DNA of 32,766 nucleotides from the NCBI GenBank assembly GCA_002493865.1, contig DLAC01000042.1:1-32766 (forward strand), in the 5' to 3' direction. The translations under genes were made by a program, and so were the position numbers. The notes beneath the pieces were generated by a model. It did no database searches. It was not told the DNA's origin and saw only the letters and a list, made by a program, of their open reading frames with translations. The DNA is from Caryophanales bacterium UBA7057 (GTDB lineage Bacteria > Bacillota_I > Bacilli_A > RF39 > UBA660). This document shows, piece by piece, positions 15,931-23,759 of the stretch (its first letter is position 1; the number at the start of each line of letters is the position of its first letter).

Positions 15931-15956
15931 ACCTATAGGAAACGAGGAGGGATATT

Positions 15957-16121
15957 ATGGCAAAAGTTGGAAATAGACAAAATAAGACTCTAGTGTGTAC
16001 AGAATGTAATAATGAAAATTACAGAGTAAGTAAGAATGTTAAGAATACAACCGACAGACTTGAATTAAATAAATACTGTTCACATTGTCGTAAACATACG
16101 GCACATAAAGAAAAGAAATAA
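15957..16121 (+). CDS. rpmG: 50S ribosomal protein bL33 (zinc-binding form)
   Basis: A 54-residue protein, too short for many ORF lists. Translation gives MAKVGNRQNKTLVCTEC, then NTTDRLELNKYCSHCRKHT and a Lys-rich end. The two CxxC pairs bind zinc, so this is the C+ paralogue usually favoured when zinc is sufficient. GAGGAGG lies 7 bases before the ATG. It follows the PBP gene, as in other Bacilli, and precedes efp, with which it may be co-transcribed through a partial terminator. Confidence 0.95.
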   Translation: MAKVGNRQNKTLVCTECNNENYRVSKNVKNTTDRLELNKYCSHCRKHTAHKEKK

Positions 16122-16126
16122 AAAAG

Positions 16127-16160
16127 TAGGAGAAGAGTTTATATTCTCCTATCATTTTAT
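16127..16160 (+). terminator. Hairpin between rpmG and efp, possible attenuating terminator
   Basis: A perfect 8-bp stem (16127-16134 with 16144-16151) with a 9-base loop. The T tract is interrupted (TCATTTTAT), so read-through into efp is likely. Confidence 0.4.
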
Positions 16161-16178
16161 AAATGGAGGTTTTTTTAA

Positions 16179-16736
16179 ATGGTTAATGTAAATGACTTAA
16201 AAGTTGGAATGACCATTCAAATGGATGGAAATATTTATACTGTACTTGAATTAGGACATGTAAAACCTGGAAAAGGAGCTGCTTTTGTTACAGCAAAGTT
16301 AAAAAATTTAAGATCAGGTGCAATTATTGAAGAAAGATTCAATGCTGGAATTAAAATTGAAACTGCCCATATTGATAGAAGAGATATGCAATATCTTTAT
16401 GAAATGAATGGAATTTATTATTTTATGAATTTAGAGACTTATGATCAAATTGAATTAAATCAATCTTCTTTAGGAGATGATGCAAAATTCTTAAAAGAGA
16501 ATTTAATTGTAAGTATTACTTCCTATGAAGGAGAAGTTATTGGAATGTCTCTTCCAGATAAAATTGAGTATGTAATTACACATGCTGAACCTGCAGTCAA
16601 AGGAAATACAAGTAGTGGTGCAATGAAAGATGCAACATTAGAGAATGGAATGACGATTAAAGTGCCATTATTTATAGAAGAAGGGGAAACAATTTTAGTT
16701 ACTTCAAAAGATGGAAAATATTCATCAAGAGCATAG
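16179..16736 (+). CDS. efp: Translation elongation factor P
   Basis: A 185-residue tRNA-shaped factor that relieves ribosome stalling at polyproline. The N-terminal KOW-like domain carries HVKPGKGAAF, with Lys32 at the loop tip. That is the same residue number that is modified in B. subtilis EF-P. The central OB domain (YLYEMNGIYYFMNLETYDQIEL) and C-terminal OB domain (GNTSSGAMKDATLENGMTIKVPLFI) are complete. GGAGGT is spaced 8 bases from the ATG. No modification enzyme gene is in the window. Confidence 0.97.
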   Translation: MVNVNDLKVGMTIQMDGNIYTVLELGHVKPGKGAAFVTAKLKNLRSGAIIEERFNAGIKIETAHIDRRDMQYLYEMNGIYYFMNLETYDQIELNQSSLGDDAKFLKENLIVSITSYEGEVIGMSLPDKIEYVITHAEPAVKGNTSSGAMKDATLENGMTIKVPLFIEEGETILVTSKDGKYSSRA

Positions 16737-16789
16737 AAATATGTTCTTTTTCTATGAAAAAAAACTACAGTTTATATAACTATAGCCTT

Positions 16790-17683
16790 TTAATTCGTTA
16801 AATACTGAATCAGATTTTGAATGAATTCTGGTTCCAGATAAATTTCTTCTTGAAGGAGACCAATTTCTGGATGAATTCCATCCTTCGTATGAAAATCAGA
16901 GCCAATCGTCGTAAATAGATGATTTTCTTTTGCAAACTGATTCCATTTTTCAATCTCGTTTATCTTATTTAAATTCCTATCAATATAAATATAGTTAGCT
17001 TCAATACCATCTGCATTTATTTCTTGAACTAAATCTAAGATATCTTCTTCATTGAGTCCGTCTTCATATTGATAAGCAACCGGATGGGCTAAGACGACTT
17101 TTCCGCCAGCTTCTCGGATAAGTTCTGCCGCTTCTTTTGGGGAAATCGTTTCTTTTTTTACATAGGCAGGACATCCTTCATTCATAATTGTTTCTATGAA
17201 TTCCCCCATGGATGGGATTTTTCCAAATGTTTTTAGAAGCACTTCTTTATTTTTTTTGTTTTGAATTACATCTTTTGCGATATGTGCTTTTGTAACAGTA
17301 TCAATTTGATCTAATGTGTTAGTATTTACAAGATATCCTAGTTGTTCCAATTTCTTAGATACATTGATTAAATATTCATGTCTTACATTCTTTAAGACGG
17401 ATAACTTTTCTTTTAATTTTGGATGCTCTTTATTTAGATTATATCCTAATACATGAACACCTGATTTCTTTGCTTTGGTACTGATCTCAACAGCAGGGAT
17501 GAGTTTAATTTTCTTTTCTTCTGCATATTTTTCCAAGTCTTCAGTATAAGCATCCATAGTATCATGATCAGCAATCGCAATGACAGAAACTCCATTCTTG
17601 AAAGCTTCGTCGATAATTTCCTTTGGAGAAAATGTCCCATCAGAACAGTTGGTATGAATGTGTAAGTCAATTATTTTTTCCAT
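16790..17683 (-). CDS. PHP-domain phosphoesterase (YciV/RNase AM-like)
   Basis: A 297-residue metal-dependent phosphoesterase. All PHP ligand motifs are visible: DLHIHTNCSDGT at 6-17, IADHDT near 40, AVEIS near 65, HVLGY near 76, LAHPVAY near 200 and GSDFHTKDG near 260. Relatives hydrolyse 3',5'-bisphosphonucleotides and trim short RNA 5' ends. The ribosome site GAAAGGA lies 7 bases before the ATG. Its start overlaps the end of the upstream zinc-ribbon gene by 13 bases, so the two are translationally coupled and probably act on related substrates. Confidence 0.9.
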   Translation of the reverse strand: MEKIIDLHIHTNCSDGTFSPKEIIDEAFKNGVSVIAIADHDTMDAYTEDLEKYAEEKKIKLIPAVEISTKAKKSGVHVLGYNLNKEHPKLKEKLSVLKNVRHEYLINVSKKLEQLGYLVNTNTLDQIDTVTKAHIAKDVIQNKKNKEVLLKTFGKIPSMGEFIETIMNEGCPAYVKKETISPKEAAELIREAGGKVVLAHPVAYQYEDGLNEEDILDLVQEINADGIEANYIYIDRNLNKINEIEKWNQFAKENHLFTTIGSDFHTKDGIHPEIGLLQEEIYLEPEFIQNLIQYLTN

Positions 17684-18666
17684 GATTCAATCCTTTCTTC
17701 GAACCGATCCTTCAAAGATAAAGTTTTATGCCTCTCTTTTACAGATTTCGGTCCTGTAATAATTAAAAAATGATAGAGTTCATCTAGAGTATAGTTGTTT
17801 GCAACTACACCTCTGACATCAGTTAATATTTTTTGTAAATTTTCTTCTAAACTAAATTCAGTAAAACTAGATAAAAAGTCATGTATAAAATTGTAAGCAA
17901 CATCATCATACTGCCAGGTTTTTCTTAAAGAAAGAGGGTGAATTGGCAAGTAAGGTGTATCCTTGCTTTTCGAAGATTGGTCTAAAATTAATGGTACCTG
18001 TTTAATTAAAGAAAGTAAAGTGGAGTAACCAATAATATGAGCATCGATTGGTAACATTTTTTCTGGAATTCTTTGTTGCTTAATCTGATCTACGATTTCT
18101 TCTAAATCCTTCATCGTTTGAATTGGATTAATATCTGATGATTGAATTTGATATTCGTGAAAGAGGGAAGTTAATTGTTCGATCGCTTTTGGAATGTTGC
18201 TTTCTTCACAAACCATCCATAAATCCATATCCGGTAATCGATTAATCACCTTTCTAGGTTTTAAAGAACCTTCTATTTTTCTACAAGATTTACAAACATT
18301 CTTTAAGTCAGCCATAATTTCTCCATTTACTTGTAAGCATTGATAACATGGCCATATAGAAGATTTACTAAGGAGACTTTCTTTTATTAGCTGATGATTG
18401 TACCGAATCTGTTCTTCTATAATGGGTAGCTTTCCGCCTAAATCTCTTGTTAAAGCGTAAAAAGGATACCCCGTTCCAAATGAACCACAAGATTCCTCTA
18501 TTTTAGATATAAGTTCATTATATAATACAATGTTCTTAATTAGATATTCTTTTTTTATTTCAGTGTTACATGTTTCAAATGTATTCGATATTCCTGCCAC
18601 CTTAGAACAAAGAAAAATATTTCCAATTGGCTTTGGGCAGCAAGAGTTTTCATATAAATTTTCCAT
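17671..18666 (-). CDS. Unknown zinc-ribbon protein with nucleotidyltransferase-like motif
   Basis: A 331-residue protein of no family I recognise with certainty. The N-terminal part has scattered Cys (C9, C10, C20, C33, C60). A CxxC...CxxC zinc ribbon (C107, C110, C125, C128) is followed directly by G133-S134 and then PDMDLWMV with D146 and D148. The spacing GS-x11-DxD fits the nucleotidyltransferase superfamily signature. PIDAHII further on could supply a third acid. The C-terminal half is helical. The ribosome site is GGAGG 7 bases before the ATG. It is the first gene of a two-gene operon with the PHP enzyme. The transferase assignment is tentative. Confidence 0.6.
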   Translation of the reverse strand: MENLYENSCCPKPIGNIFLCSKVAGISNTFETCNTEIKKEYLIKNIVLYNELISKIEESCGSFGTGYPFYALTRDLGGKLPIIEEQIRYNHQLIKESLLSKSSIWPCYQCLQVNGEIMADLKNVCKSCRKIEGSLKPRKVINRLPDMDLWMVCEESNIPKAIEQLTSLFHEYQIQSSDINPIQTMKDLEEIVDQIKQQRIPEKMLPIDAHIIGYSTLLSLIKQVPLILDQSSKSKDTPYLPIHPLSLRKTWQYDDVAYNFIHDFLSSFTEFSLEENLQKILTDVRGVVANNYTLDELYHFLIITGPKSVKERHKTLSLKDRFEERIESWKK

Positions 18667-18690
18667 AGGGTTTCCTCCACAATGTTATTG

Positions 18691-18699
18691 ATTATATCA
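18691..18699 (-). promoter_or_regulatory. Extended -10 promoter of the zinc-ribbon/PHP operon
   Basis: On the minus strand TGATATAAT gives a perfect -10 with the extended TG. There is no convincing -35. It lies 25 bases before the start codon. Confidence 0.45.
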
Positions 18700-18809
18700 T
18701 AAAATTTATTAAAAGGGAATCTAAAAAAGTTGCTTTGGTTTATTTTATATGTTACGATTGACTTATATCTTAAAATTGGAATTTATTTTATATAGTGAGG
18801 AGAAACGAG

Positions 18810-19430
18810 ATGGAAAATTTAAGATTAGAAGGATTACAGGAAGCAAGCTTTATTTATATTCAGGGCCTTAATTATCATGAAAAAGTAATTACTTATGAAC
18901 CATGGATTGATGGGATAGAAATTGTAGAAGTAAAAAATATTCAATACGATGCTCATAACGTTTCTAATGCATTACTAAAAGCCATGAAAAAAGAAATGGG
19001 GATTAAGGTTTCTCGTGTACTAGACGATCGTCCGTTTCATATTGAACGAATCTCTTTTGATCATACGAATGCTACTAGACAGTTAGTGATTGTAGGAAAA
19101 AATAGCTTGGTAGTAAAAAATGGTAGTTTTGGAGAAGAAAGGATTTTAAGAAAGGTTAGTAGAAATTCAAATCAAGATCGAGAAATGTTATCAAGACATG
19201 ATCTTAGTCATCACTCCATGTATCAACCAATCATGGATGCATTTACAAAAATGATGGATGGGACAATTCCCCAAGAAACCCTACGTACAGTATGTTCAGT
19301 AGTACCACAAGACGTTTATATAGAAATTTTATGTGTTTTAAATGGCTTAGTGGATATGGGCTCTTTTCCTCCAAAGTTTCATGAACAATCAAAAGAAAAA
19401 GTAAAAAGACTATTAGAGTATTCAAAATAA
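18810..19430 (+). CDS. Hypothetical protein, 206 aa
   Basis: I do not recognise this soluble protein. The first half is beta-rich with a Tyr/Ile pattern (SFIYIQGLNYHEKVITYEPW, then QLVIVGKNSLVV). The middle is rich in His/Ser/Asp/Arg (LSRHDLSHHSMYQP) and the end is helical. Only two Cys are present and there is no signal or membrane helix. ATG 18810 follows GAGGAG. It is transcribed away from the zinc-ribbon gene across a 143-base gap and has its own terminator before spoIIIAH. It is clearly a real gene by its ribosome site, terminator and full-length frame. Confidence 0.75.
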   Translation: MENLRLEGLQEASFIYIQGLNYHEKVITYEPWIDGIEIVEVKNIQYDAHNVSNALLKAMKKEMGIKVSRVLDDRPFHIERISFDHTNATRQLVIVGKNSLVVKNGSFGEERILRKVSRNSNQDREMLSRHDLSHHSMYQPIMDAFTKMMDGTIPQETLRTVCSVVPQDVYIEILCVLNGLVDMGSFPPKFHEQSKEKVKRLLEYSK

Positions 19431-19442
19431 TACTCTTTTTTT
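19415..19442 (+). terminator. Terminator after the 206-aa gene
   Basis: A perfect 8-bp stem (19415-19422 with 19429-19436), 6-base loop, T7. It overlaps the end of the coding sequence. Confidence 0.85.
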
Positions 19443-19469
19443 GCATAACTTTTTCTAACGCTCATAAGA
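19443..19469 (+). promoter_or_regulatory. Weak sigma-E-like element before spoIIIAH
   Basis: GCATAAC (19443-19449), then 12 bases, then CATAAGAT (19462-19469). The -10 keeps CATA and the final T of the sigma-E consensus, but the spacer is short. The same CATAAGAT octamer lies before gerM. Confidence 0.25.
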
Positions 19470-19493
19470 TTTAGTAGAAAAGAGGAGGATTCA

Positions 19494-20033
19494 ATGATAA
19501 ACAAGCAAAGTTTGTGGTTTTTAACCTTGTTCAGTTTGATTTTAGTACTGAGTGTATACTATATTACAATGCCAAATGAATTATTACTTACTAATAATGG
19601 AAATACGGAGAAAACAAGTTCTGTATCTTCTGACTCTAAGGAGAAAAAAGAACAGGATCAAAAGGAAGCCAAAGTAACAATTCAAGAAAGTGAAACTTTA
19701 GTTACAATGCGTGTAACACTAGAAGAAGAAAGAGAAAAACAAATGGCAGATTTAAAAACAACACTAACGAGTGAGGTGGCAACTGCATCAGAAAAGAATG
19801 ATGCCTATGAACAGATGAAAGTAATGGATGAAATCAAGGCAAAAGAAAGTACCATTGAACAACAAATCAAAGATAATTTCTCATTAGATAGTTTTGTTAA
19901 AATTGATGGTACAAACGTAAAAGTAGTAGTTGTAAAGAAAGATCATGATAGTAATCTAGCAAATCAAATTATGAAAAAAGTACAAGAAAACTTTTCTGAA
20001 AAGGTCTATACGACTGTAAAATTCGAAAAATAA
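19494..20033 (+). CDS. spoIIIAH: Stage III sporulation protein SpoIIIAH
   Basis: A 179-residue mother-cell membrane protein that with forespore SpoIIQ forms the channel across the two spore membranes. The start MINKQSLWFLTLFSLILVLS and YYITMP is characteristic of the family. It includes the single membrane helix (about 8-27). A Lys/Glu-rich, coiled-coil-like middle and a C-terminal YscJ/FliF-like ring domain (FVKIDGTNVKVVVV to the end) follow. GAGGAGG precedes the ATG. In B. subtilis it is the last of eight spoIIIA genes. Here none of the other seven is upstream: the preceding gene is unrelated and terminated. Confidence 0.9.
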   Translation: MINKQSLWFLTLFSLILVLSVYYITMPNELLLTNNGNTEKTSSVSSDSKEKKEQDQKEAKVTIQESETLVTMRVTLEEEREKQMADLKTTLTSEVATASEKNDAYEQMKVMDEIKAKESTIEQQIKDNFSLDSFVKIDGTNVKVVVVKKDHDSNLANQIMKKVQENFSEKVYTTVKFEK

Positions 20034-20071
20034 TACCCAAAGTATTTTGTTATCCCTTTTCGCTCTTGATA

Positions 20072-20080
20072 CATAAAATA
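20072..20080 (+). promoter_or_regulatory. Sigma-K-like -10 element before gerE
   Basis: CATAAAATA fits the sigma-K -10 pattern CATAnnnTA exactly. The usual AC at -35 is not clearly present. B. subtilis gerE is sigma-K dependent, which makes the match worth noting, but a short AT-rich motif can arise by chance. Confidence 0.3.
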
Positions 20081-20117
20081 TTATAAGCAAATAGAAGTAC
20101 GAAAAAGGAGTGAAAAA

Positions 20118-20330
20118 GTGGGAGGGAATCTTTTGACGCAAAGAGAATTGGAAGTTTTCTCTTTATTAGTAATGAATAAAAGTACAAAAGAAATTGCTCA
20201 TGAATTTGGGATTAGCGATAAAACTGTAAGAAATCATATTTCAAATGTAATTCAAAAGCTTGGAGTAAATGATCGTACGGAGGCGGTATTAGAATTACTA
20301 CGATTAAAGGTGGTTTCTTTATCTGAATAG
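20118..20330 (+). CDS. gerE: Spore transcription factor GerE (LuxR-type HTH)
   Basis: A 70-residue protein that is only a LuxR-type DNA-binding domain: LTQRELEVFSLLV, STKEIAHEFGISDKTVRNHI (recognition helix) and VIQKLGVNDRTEAVLELLR. It matches B. subtilis GerE (74 residues) along its whole length. GerE adjusts late mother-cell (sigma-K) coat genes. GTG 20118 has AAGGAG 7 bases upstream; TTG 20133, with GGGAGGG before it, is a shorter alternative. It follows spoIIIAH by 84 bases with no strong terminator between them. Confidence 0.92.
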   Translation: MGGNLLTQRELEVFSLLVMNKSTKEIAHEFGISDKTVRNHISNVIQKLGVNDRTEAVLELLRLKVVSLSE

Positions 20331-20331
20331 G

Positions 20332-20370
20332 AGAAAAAGAATAAAATGGAATGATTCTTTTTCTTTTTCT
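20332..20370 (+). terminator. Terminator after gerE
   Basis: A perfect 11-bp stem (20332-20342 with 20354-20364), an 11-base loop and a T-rich run. Confidence 0.7.
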
Positions 20371-20379
20371 ATAAAATGA

Positions 20380-20408
20380 TTGACAATTGGTTTTTACTTG
20401 TATAGAAT
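20380..20408 (+). promoter_or_regulatory. Sigma-A promoter of the pyr operon
   Basis: Perfect TTGACA (20380-20385), a 17-base spacer, TAGAAT (20403-20408). The leader is about 50 bases. I see no anti-terminator/terminator pair of the PyrR kind in it. Confidence 0.6.
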
Positions 20409-20466
20409 AAAAATCAAAGTAATAAAAGGGATAATGTGGTATGGCGCTTCAATGAAAGGATTGAAT

Positions 20467-21210
20467 ATGAAAATCAGAGATAACTACGTGATTAAACAAA
20501 ATCAAAGGATTGCGAAAGATGTATATGAAATGATTTTAGTTGGGGATACATCAGCAATTCAAAGTCCAGGAGAGTTTGTAAATGTGTATGTTCCTGGAAA
20601 ATTTTTGCCTAGACCGATTTCTGTTGCTTATTCAGATGAAGAAAGTTTGTGTCTTGCATATAAGGTAGTAGGTGAGGGAACAGAAATTATGTCTCAAATG
20701 GTACCAGGAGAAGTATTAACTGTTTTAACTGGTTTAGGGAATGGATTTGACTTAGATGTTCCAAGCGAGAAACCAGTATTAATTGGTGGAGGTATGGGAG
20801 TGGCCCCACTTTACAAGCTGGCAGTTGAACTAAAAAAACGAAAGAAAGAAGCTACTATTATTACCGGATTTAGAAGTGAAGAAGATATCATTTACTATGA
20901 ACAATTAAATCAATTGTTTCCTAATTTTGTAACACTGGAGCAAGCACCTTTAAAAAAGGGTGTAAGACTAGTAACAGATATCTTAAAAGACTTATCAGAA
21001 AGTGATTATGATTATTTTTACGCCTGTGGGCCAAAACCTATGTTAAAGGCAGTTTGTGATATTGCTTTGACAGATGGGGAAGTAAGCCTAGAAAGTAGAA
21101 TGGCTTGCGGAGTTGGACAATGTAAATGTTGTAGTATAGAGACAAATGATGGAATGAAAACTTTATGTAAAGACGGTCCAGTCCTTAAGAAGAATATGGT
21201 TAGGTGGTAG
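20467..21210 (+). CDS. pyrK: Dihydroorotate dehydrogenase B, electron-transfer subunit
   Basis: A 247-residue iron-sulfur flavoprotein that passes electrons from PyrD to NAD+. The FAD-binding barrel (LPRPISVAYSDEE) is followed by a nucleotide-binding domain (LIGGGMGVAPLYKLA) and a C-terminal [2Fe-2S] site with C214, C219, C222 and C234 (ACGVGQCKCCS, then LCKDGPV). ATG 20467 is chosen for AAAGGA 6 bases upstream. In-frame upstream starts lie within the promoter or lack a ribosome site. It ends 2 bases before the pyrD start. Confidence 0.95.
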   Translation: MKIRDNYVIKQNQRIAKDVYEMILVGDTSAIQSPGEFVNVYVPGKFLPRPISVAYSDEESLCLAYKVVGEGTEIMSQMVPGEVLTVLTGLGNGFDLDVPSEKPVLIGGGMGVAPLYKLAVELKKRKKEATIITGFRSEEDIIYYEQLNQLFPNFVTLEQAPLKKGVRLVTDILKDLSESDYDYFYACGPKPMLKAVCDIALTDGEVSLESRMACGVGQCKCCSIETNDGMKTLCKDGPVLKKNMVRW

Positions 21211-21212
21211 TT

Positions 21213-22136
21213 ATGAATACAGTAGATACGAAGGTTACATTAAGTAACTGGGAGTTAGATAATCCTATTATTCCAGCGAGTGGATGCTTTGGATATGGGT
21301 ATGAGTTTATGCAATTTTATGATATCAATAAATTAGGAAGCTTTTCATTTAAGGGAACCACGAGAAATCCTCAGAAAGGAAATCCTTTACCAAGAGTTGC
21401 AGAATGTAGTGATGGAATGATTAATTCAGTAGGTTTAGAAAATCCGGGGATTCATAAGGTAATTGAGGAAGAACTTCCAAAATTAGAGAAAGTATTCCAT
21501 AAAAAGGTGATTGCTAATATTAGCGGAAATTCGCTTGCTGATTTTGTCTATAACTGTAAGTTAATTGATGCCTGTGATCAAGTTGGAATCATTGAGGTAA
21601 ATGTAAGTTGTCCAAATGTTCATGGCGGAAAGATTCCTTTTGGAGTCGACTCAAAAATTGTAGGGGAAGTAACAAAAAGAGTAAAGGAAGTTACTACAAA
21701 ACCAATTTACATTAAACTTTCCCCAAACGTTACAAATATTGTTGATATTGCTGTTTCATGTGCTGAAAATGGTGCAGATGGAATAGTTTTAATTAATACA
21801 TTACAAGGGATGAGAATTGATTTAAAAACAGGGCGTCCTATATTAAGCCAAACGATGGGTGGATATTCAGGACCAGGAGTGTTTCCGATTGCCGAGCGAA
21901 TGGTTTATCAAGTCTATGAAAACGTAGATATTCCAATTATCGGTGTTGGAGGAATTGATTCTGCAGAAAAAGTAATCGAAATGATGTATGCAGGTGCAAC
22001 TGCTGTAGAAATAGGAACAGCCAATGTAGTAGATCCATGGGCATCGTCAAAAATCGTAGATGACTTACCAAGAGTAATGGAAAAATATCAAATCAAATCA
22101 TTAAGAAAAATTATAGGAGGTGCTCATAATGAGTAA
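21213..22136 (+). CDS. pyrD: Dihydroorotate dehydrogenase B, catalytic subunit
   Basis: A 307-residue FMN TIM-barrel that oxidises dihydroorotate to orotate. It is class 1B: the catalytic base is the Cys of EVNVSCPNV, and it needs PyrK, whose gene is adjacent. KGTTRNPQKGNPLPRV and the FMN phosphate site IIGVGGI are conserved. ATG 21213 has AGGTGG 5 bases before it and is preferred to GTG 21204. The gene overlaps the pyrF-pyrE fusion by 8 bases. Confidence 0.95.
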   Translation: MNTVDTKVTLSNWELDNPIIPASGCFGYGYEFMQFYDINKLGSFSFKGTTRNPQKGNPLPRVAECSDGMINSVGLENPGIHKVIEEELPKLEKVFHKKVIANISGNSLADFVYNCKLIDACDQVGIIEVNVSCPNVHGGKIPFGVDSKIVGEVTKRVKEVTTKPIYIKLSPNVTNIVDIAVSCAENGADGIVLINTLQGMRIDLKTGRPILSQTMGGYSGPGVFPIAERMVYQVYENVDIPIIGVGGIDSAEKVIEMMYAGATAVEIGTANVVDPWASSKIVDDLPRVMEKYQIKSLRKIIGGAHNE

Positions 22137-23688
22137 AATGGATGAAAAGACAGTAATTATTGCATGTGATTTTAATTCTAAGGAAAGACTAGAGGAATTC
22201 TTAGATCAGATGGAAGGGACTGATCCAAACTTTTATTGTAAAGTTGGAATGGAGTTATTTAATACAGGTGCCCTAGAAGGGTTTCAACCAGTAAAAATGA
22301 TTAAAGATAGAGGACACAAGGTATTTTTAGATTTAAAATTAAAGGATATCCCAAATACAGTTGCCAAAACAGCTGCGGTTTTAGCAAAAGCTGGTGCAGA
22401 TATAATTAATGTCCATGCAGATGGTGGACTTACGATGATGAAAAAGGCAGTAGACTCTATCAATGGAGTATATAGCCAATATGAAATAGATTGCCAGGCA
22501 CTAATTGAAACAAATCAAGATGGAATCAACGATGAAATGATTGCACAGTTAGAGGAAAAAATCAAATCAAAACCAATACTAGTAGGAGTTACAGTACTAA
22601 CTTCTATGAGCGATGAAGAATTAAAAGAAGAAATTGGAGTAGATCGTACTTCGATGGAACAAGCAGTTGCTCTAGCCAAGCTTTCTAAAGAAGCAGGAAT
22701 GGATGGAGTGATTTGCTCTCCAAAAGAGATTTTGGCTATCAAAGCAGCTTGTGGAGAAGACTTCTTAACAATTACACCTGGAATCCGCTTTATTGATAGT
22801 AAGAAAGATGATCAAACAAGAATTGCAACTCCCTATTGTGCAAATGCAATGGGTACCAATGGAATCGTAGTAGGTCGTCCAATTACCGAAGCAGAAGATT
22901 CAATTGCATCTTACAATCGATGCAAGAAGGAATTTGCACAAGGAATTGGAAGTCCAGAAGAAGTAGAGAATGCCAAAATATATATTGCTGATATAAAGAA
23001 AAAAATGCTAGAACCATCTGATGCTGTTGCCTTAGCATTAATTGAAGCAGGAGCATTTAAAGTCAATACAGAAGATCCATATCTATTAAAGAGTGGAATT
23101 GCTTCTCCATTATATTGTAATAATCGTGCACTGTACTGTTATCCAGAACAACAAAAACTAGTAATGAACTATTTAGCGGAGTTAGTAAAAGAATGTTATC
23201 CATCATGTGAGGCTATTTTTGGTACTCCACTGTCAGCTATTTCTTTTGGTGCTTTAGTAGCAGAGAGATTAAATCTAAAATTTGGGTTTAGAAGACCTGA
23301 AAAGAAGGATCATGGATTAAATGTAGAGATTGAAGGACCAGTAGAAGAGGGAATTAGAGCAGTTGTAATTGAAGATTTAATTACTTCTGGAGCTAGTTCA
23401 TTCCAATCAGTTTCAGAATTGATGGGGTATAATATAGATGTACTAGGTGTTGGAGGTATTGTCGATAATAATTTCATTGATTCTACCGAATTAATTAAAA
23501 ATGAAATTGATTATCATACTATTACAACGATGTCAAAGATCGCTCATTATGCTGGTGAACAAGGATTAATTACTCCAGAACAGTATGATCAAGTACTTGC
23601 TTATGAAAATAATCCAAAAGATGAATCATGGATGTCCGAGGAAGCAGCAGAAAAAATCCGAATCAAAAGACAAAATCAAAATAAATAA
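22129..23688 (+). CDS. pyrFE: Bifunctional OMP decarboxylase - orotate phosphoribosyltransferase
   Basis: A 519-residue fusion that converts orotate to UMP. Residues 1 to about 275 are OMP decarboxylase: ACDF near the start, FLDLKLKDIPNTV with the catalytic Lys/Asp set, and TPGIRF. Residues from about 300 are orotate phosphoribosyltransferase: KSGIASPLYCNNR, FGFRRPEKKDHG (PRPP-site basic loop) and the PRPP-binding VIEDLITSGASS. The domain order is the reverse of animal/plant UMP synthase. ATG 22129 follows AGGAGG by 8 bases. It is the last gene of pyrK-pyrD-pyrFE. The earlier pathway genes (carAB, pyrB, pyrC) are not in the window. Confidence 0.95.
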   Translation: MSKMDEKTVIIACDFNSKERLEEFLDQMEGTDPNFYCKVGMELFNTGALEGFQPVKMIKDRGHKVFLDLKLKDIPNTVAKTAAVLAKAGADIINVHADGGLTMMKKAVDSINGVYSQYEIDCQALIETNQDGINDEMIAQLEEKIKSKPILVGVTVLTSMSDEELKEEIGVDRTSMEQAVALAKLSKEAGMDGVICSPKEILAIKAACGEDFLTITPGIRFIDSKKDDQTRIATPYCANAMGTNGIVVGRPITEAEDSIASYNRCKKEFAQGIGSPEEVENAKIYIADIKKKMLEPSDAVALALIEAGAFKVNTEDPYLLKSGIASPLYCNNRALYCYPEQQKLVMNYLAELVKECYPSCEAIFGTPLSAISFGALVAERLNLKFGFRRPEKKDHGLNVEIEGPVEEGIRAVVIEDLITSGASSFQSVSELMGYNIDVLGVGGIVDNNFIDSTELIKNEIDYHTITTMSKIAHYAGEQGLITPEQYDQVLAYENNPKDESWMSEEAAEKIRIKRQNQNK

Positions 23689-23697
23689 TTGACAGAA

Positions 23698-23755
23698 AGA
23701 AAGAGAATCATGAATTTGAGGTGAATCCCAATTGTTGATTCTTTTTCTTTTTTTA
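23698..23755 (+). terminator. Terminator of the pyr operon
   Basis: A 13-bp stem with one G-U pair (23698-23710 with 23736-23748), a 25-base loop and a T-rich tail. Confidence 0.65.
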
Positions 23756-23759
23756 ATTT

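Noticed and set aside
15923..15933. GGTAT-A-ATACC palindrome as an operator
   Set aside because: It coincides with the -10 box of the proximal rpmG promoter. An 11-base palindrome in AT-rich DNA without a partner site is weak evidence.
20409..20466. PyrR-type attenuator before pyrK
   Set aside because: The leader is short and shows no terminator with a competing anti-terminator or a recognisable PyrR-binding loop. The hairpin at 20332-20364 lies before the promoter and belongs to gerE.
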